Shown here: positions 4,667 through 5,973 of the stretch, in pieces
Layout: every line of letters begins with the position of its first letter
Position numbering within the stretch: position 1 is the first letter of the stretch
Assembly: GCA_002878375.1 (NCBI GenBank)
Contig: NIRF01000029.1
Coordinates: 1-5,973, forward strand
Direction of reading: 5' to 3'
DNA from: Dictyoglomus sp. NZ13-RE01
Lineage (GTDB): Bacteria > Dictyoglomota > Dictyoglomia > Dictyoglomales > Dictyoglomaceae
DNA: 5,973 bases
Translations under genes and position numbers: made by a program
Notes under the pieces: model-generated
Database searches by the model: none
Told to the model about the DNA's origin: nothing
Seen by the model: the letters and a program-made list of their open reading frames with translations, nothing else

Positions 4667-4674
4667 GAGGTGAT
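4634..4674 (+). promoter_or_regulatory. Promoter and SD deciding a GTG start at 4679
   Basis: A purine-rich aaaaaagg (BRE-like) precedes the TATA box gttatata at 4635-4642. Initiation about 25 bases on falls near 4664, so an in-frame ATG at 4658 would not be on the transcript. The SD gaggtgat at 4667-4674 lies within what would be the first codons from 4658, and it is ideally placed for GTG at 4679. Confidence 0.6.
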
Positions 4675-4678
4675 GTAT

Positions 4679-4960
4679 GTGGTTAAGGCTCAATTCACAG
4701 TTAGGGTAGAAAAGGAGATTAATGAAGCCTTAGAGAAGAGGGCTAATGAGCTAGGCATCTCAAAGACCAAGCTAGTAGAGAAGATACTAGCAGACTATGT
4801 ACAGGTAAAGCTAAAGGATGACCCTTTGCAACCACTTGAAGCTCTTTGGGCTAAGATTGAAGAGTTAGAAGGAAGATTAGCTAAGATAGAGCAATCACTA
4901 GCTAATAGTAAGCCTACTACTAGCAGCATCGAACCATTCATAAAAAGGGGTAGCAAGTAA
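4679..4960 (+). CDS. Ribbon-helix-helix regulator with C-terminal coiled coil
   Basis: From the GTG at 4679 the protein has 93 residues. The frame also opens at ATG 4658, adding seven residues, but the SD gaggtgat and the promoter position favour GTG. A strand KAQFTVRVEK (3-12) is followed by helix A (EINEALEKRANELG, 12-25), a turn at ISKT, and helix B (KTKLVEKILADYVQ, 29-42), the RHH fold. A short leucine-rich coiled coil follows (LEALWAKIEELEGRLAKIEQ, 53-72), then a flexible polar tail. It is probably a DNA-binding repressor that oligomerises through the coiled coil. It faces the repeat-rich region and a 16-bp palindrome, suggesting autoregulation and possibly control of the divergent integrase (inferred). 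Its TAA overlaps the ATG of the next gene (TAATG). Confidence 0.85.
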   Translation: MVKAQFTVRVEKEINEALEKRANELGISKTKLVEKILADYVQVKLKDDPLQPLEALWAKIEELEGRLAKIEQSLANSKPTTSSIEPFIKRGSK

Positions 4961-5205
4961 TGTATACTACAATACTTGAAGCTATTGTTTTTGCTATCTT
5001 CTCTGTACTAGCTATAGTGCTATTGGTAGCATTTGTAGATGCTCTATGTAGCTATATGCCCTATGCATGCAGCTTAGAGCTTGTAAAGCAGGCTATAGCA
5101 CTACTCTTTAAGATAATGTGGTTATTCTTAGCTGGTGCAATAATATACTTCATAGTAGCACTAATACTAGAGTATTATGAAAAAAAGAGTAGCTTTAGAA
5201 TCTAA
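4960..5205 (+). CDS. Two-helix small membrane protein, coupled to the RHH gene
   Basis: The 81-residue product has two strongly hydrophobic segments, about residues 6-28 and 47-71. A loop containing Cys30 and Cys37 (LCSYMPYACSLE) joins them and could carry a disulfide if exposed outside the cell. The tail is charged (EYYEKKSSFRI). The ATG overlaps the upstream stop by one base, indicating co-translation with the RHH regulator; a weak aggggt lies at 4945-4950. The last 11 bases overlap the end of the opposing gene. The function is unknown. Pairing of a regulator and a membrane protein is seen in many plasmid and viral modules, but no family is recognised. Confidence 0.75.
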   Translation: MYTTILEAIVFAIFSVLAIVLLVAFVDALCSYMPYACSLELVKQAIALLFKIMWLFLAGAIIYFIVALILEYYEKKSSFRI

Positions 5206-5212
5206 CTTTTTT
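5180..5212. terminator. Oppositely directed T-tracts at a convergent gene junction
   Basis: Six T at 5207-5212 follow the plus-strand stop at 5205. Seven A at 5180-5186, read as T on the minus strand, follow the minus-strand stop at 5195. Each tract lies inside the other gene's coding end, a compact arrangement for two convergent transcripts. Confidence 0.45.
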
Positions 5213-5425
5213 CAACATTCTTTCAAATTCTTCAAGCGTCATAGTAGGCTTTTTTCTTCCTTTTCTATCTATCTTATATGCATTATTTAATGCTACCACT
5301 ATCTTCTTTGGGTTATTGTTCTTTACTATCCTTATGATTCTTTCACGGTCTTCCTCTTTTAGCTTGAAAAATTCTTGCAATACTTCTACTAGCTTCTCTT
5401 GTTGTTTTGTTAATTGCTCGCTCAT
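5195..5425 (-). CDS. Small charged helical protein, unknown function
   Basis: The 76-residue product is rich in Lys, Glu and Arg. An amphipathic N-terminal helix (about 5-36, KQQEKLVEVLQEFFKLKEED) is followed by NNNPKKIVVALNNAYKIDRKGRK and a C-terminal helix (TLEEFERMLKKVRF). No cysteines or membrane segment are seen, and the overall charge is basic. The ATG follows ggtggtaga on the minus strand (5426-5434) and overlaps the TGA of the upstream glycosyltransferase gene, so the two are coupled. The end is convergent with, and overlaps by 11 bases, the membrane protein gene. A seven-T run on the minus strand (5186-5180) soon after the stop may end the transcript. A small DNA- or protein-binding role is possible but unproven. 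Confidence 0.75.
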   Translation of the reverse strand: MSEQLTKQQEKLVEVLQEFFKLKEEDRERIIRIVKNNNPKKIVVALNNAYKIDRKGRKKPTMTLEEFERMLKKVRF

Positions 5426-5973
5426 TCTACCACCTTGGGTTTAGTTATATAGCCTAGCTCTTCAAATATGATTAGGTCATCATAGCTAAAGCTCTTCTCT
5501 ATAGCCTTAACCATCTCCTTACCTGCTTTCTCCCATGTTAATTCCTTTCTTACATAATCGCTAGCAATTCTAGCCTGCTTAGCGTATTTATCATAGTTAT
5601 TTAGCACTTCATGTAGCTTAAGGGCTATGTCTTCTGCACTCGGTACAGGATGCACCATACCATCAATGCTGTAGTATATTCCTTTTGGTTCTACATATAT
5701 GCAGTAGTCTTTGCACCATTCTTCTACTGCACCATATCTAGTGGTTATATTTGGTATTCCAAGTGCTAGAGTTTCTGTTATTGGCATTCCCCAAGCTTCC
5801 CCCATGCTTGCTAGAATATGCACCTTCATCATAGATAGTAGCTTTGCTTGTTCTATTTCTGGCAAACCAAAGAATACCTCATAATCGAATGGCTTAATCA
5901 TAGGTATTTTAACATTAAACCTTTCTTCTATTGTTTCTACTAGGTTAGGTGTTATCCAATACCTTTCACTAAA
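5422..5973 (-). CDS. Glycosyltransferase, GT-B fold (GT4-like), C-terminal part, 5' end off the window
   Basis: The frame is open from the right edge to a TGA at 5422-5424, 183 codons; an internal ATG at 5901 is not the true start because coding continues upstream to the edge (...ERFNVKIPMIKPFDYE). The hallmark EX7E motif is present as GEAWGMPITE, with the glutamates encoded at 5797-5799 and 5773-5775. It is preceded by VHILAS and followed by ALGIPNITTRYGAVEEW, the nucleotide-sugar-binding loop of group 1 glycosyltransferases. The C-terminus has the usual long helices (DIALKLHEVLNNYDKYAKQARIAS, then LTWEKAGKEMVKAIEK). Full members are about 350-400 residues, so roughly half is missing. Family role: transfer of a sugar from a nucleotide sugar. 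In archaeal viruses such enzymes may glycosylate virion proteins or lipids (inference); the substrate is unknown. It is coupled to the downstream 76-residue gene by ATGA. Confidence 0.9.
   Translation of the reverse strand, partial: FSERYWITPNLVETIEERFNVKIPMIKPFDYEVFFGLPEIEQAKLLSMMKVHILASMGEAWGMPITETLALGIPNITTRYGAVEEWCKDYCIYVEPKGIYYSIDGMVHPVPSAEDIALKLHEVLNNYDKYAKQARIASDYVRKELTWEKAGKEMVKAIEKSFSYDDLIIFEELGYITKPKVVE

Larger units (their letters stand above)
4046..4678. other. Repeat-rich intergenic region, candidate origin or master control region
   Basis: About 630 bases separate two divergent genes and hold no convincing reading frame on either strand. The left part (4100-4260) contains T-runs (for example 4234-4245) and an 11-codon frame at 4130-4165 without clear support. 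The middle (4265-4434) holds a 12-bp tandem repeat, a GC-rich hairpin and a field of gattgggtac-like repeats. The right part (4434-4666) is AT-rich with ggttatat repeats and palindromes. Iterons beside an AT-rich, easily melted tract are a layout typical of replication origins; clustered operators for the RHH proteins are the main alternative. No replication initiator gene is seen in the window. Confidence 0.55.

Overview
The window looks like part of a virus, provirus or integrative element of a hyperthermophilic crenarchaeon. The evidence is AT-rich DNA with many ATA, AGG and AGA codons, archaeal TATA boxes of the TTTATA type, and Shine-Dalgarno (SD) sites of the GAGGTG/GGTGGT type just before starts. 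It also has very short, tightly packed genes, three small regulators with a ribbon-helix-helix (RHH) fold, several tiny membrane proteins, and a tyrosine recombinase with an extra N-terminal helix-turn-helix. I see no rRNA, tRNA, CRISPR array or insertion sequence. The host genus and virus family cannot be fixed from this piece. A spindle-shaped virus is the best guess, because the first complete gene has the two-helix hydrophobic layout of that group's coat proteins.

Layout. (1) 1-1078, plus strand: possibly the tail of an upstream gene, then four closely spaced genes. They encode a two-helix membrane protein (coat candidate), a 55-residue glycine-rich membrane protein that is easily missed, a 77-residue membrane protein whose start lies inside it, and a 108-residue charged helical protein. 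(2) 1205-1345: a 46-residue zinc ribbon gene with its own promoter and a T-tract terminator. (3) 1431-2475: a three-gene regulatory operon whose stops and starts overlap, encoding an RHH protein, a four-cysteine protein, and an RHH/zinc-finger/coiled-coil protein. (4) 2513-4045, minus strand: the integrase, convergent with the operon across a shared hairpin and T-tract. (5) 4046-4678: about 630 bases with no convincing gene but dense in short repeats and palindromes. It separates the divergent integrase and RHH genes and is the best candidate for a replication origin or master operator. (6) 4679-5205, plus strand: an RHH/coiled-coil protein and a two-helix membrane protein. (7) 5195-5973, minus strand: a small helical protein and the C-terminal part of a GT-B glycosyltransferase that runs off the window.

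Taken together, a membrane/virion module on the left is followed by transcription regulators, an integration gene and a repeat-rich control region, with a glycosylation gene on the right. Roles for the unnamed genes are inferred from position and protein shape. The two most notable items are the iteron-like repeat field at 4111-4434, with copies about 20-22 bp apart, and the overlapping small-membrane-protein genes at 371-737.
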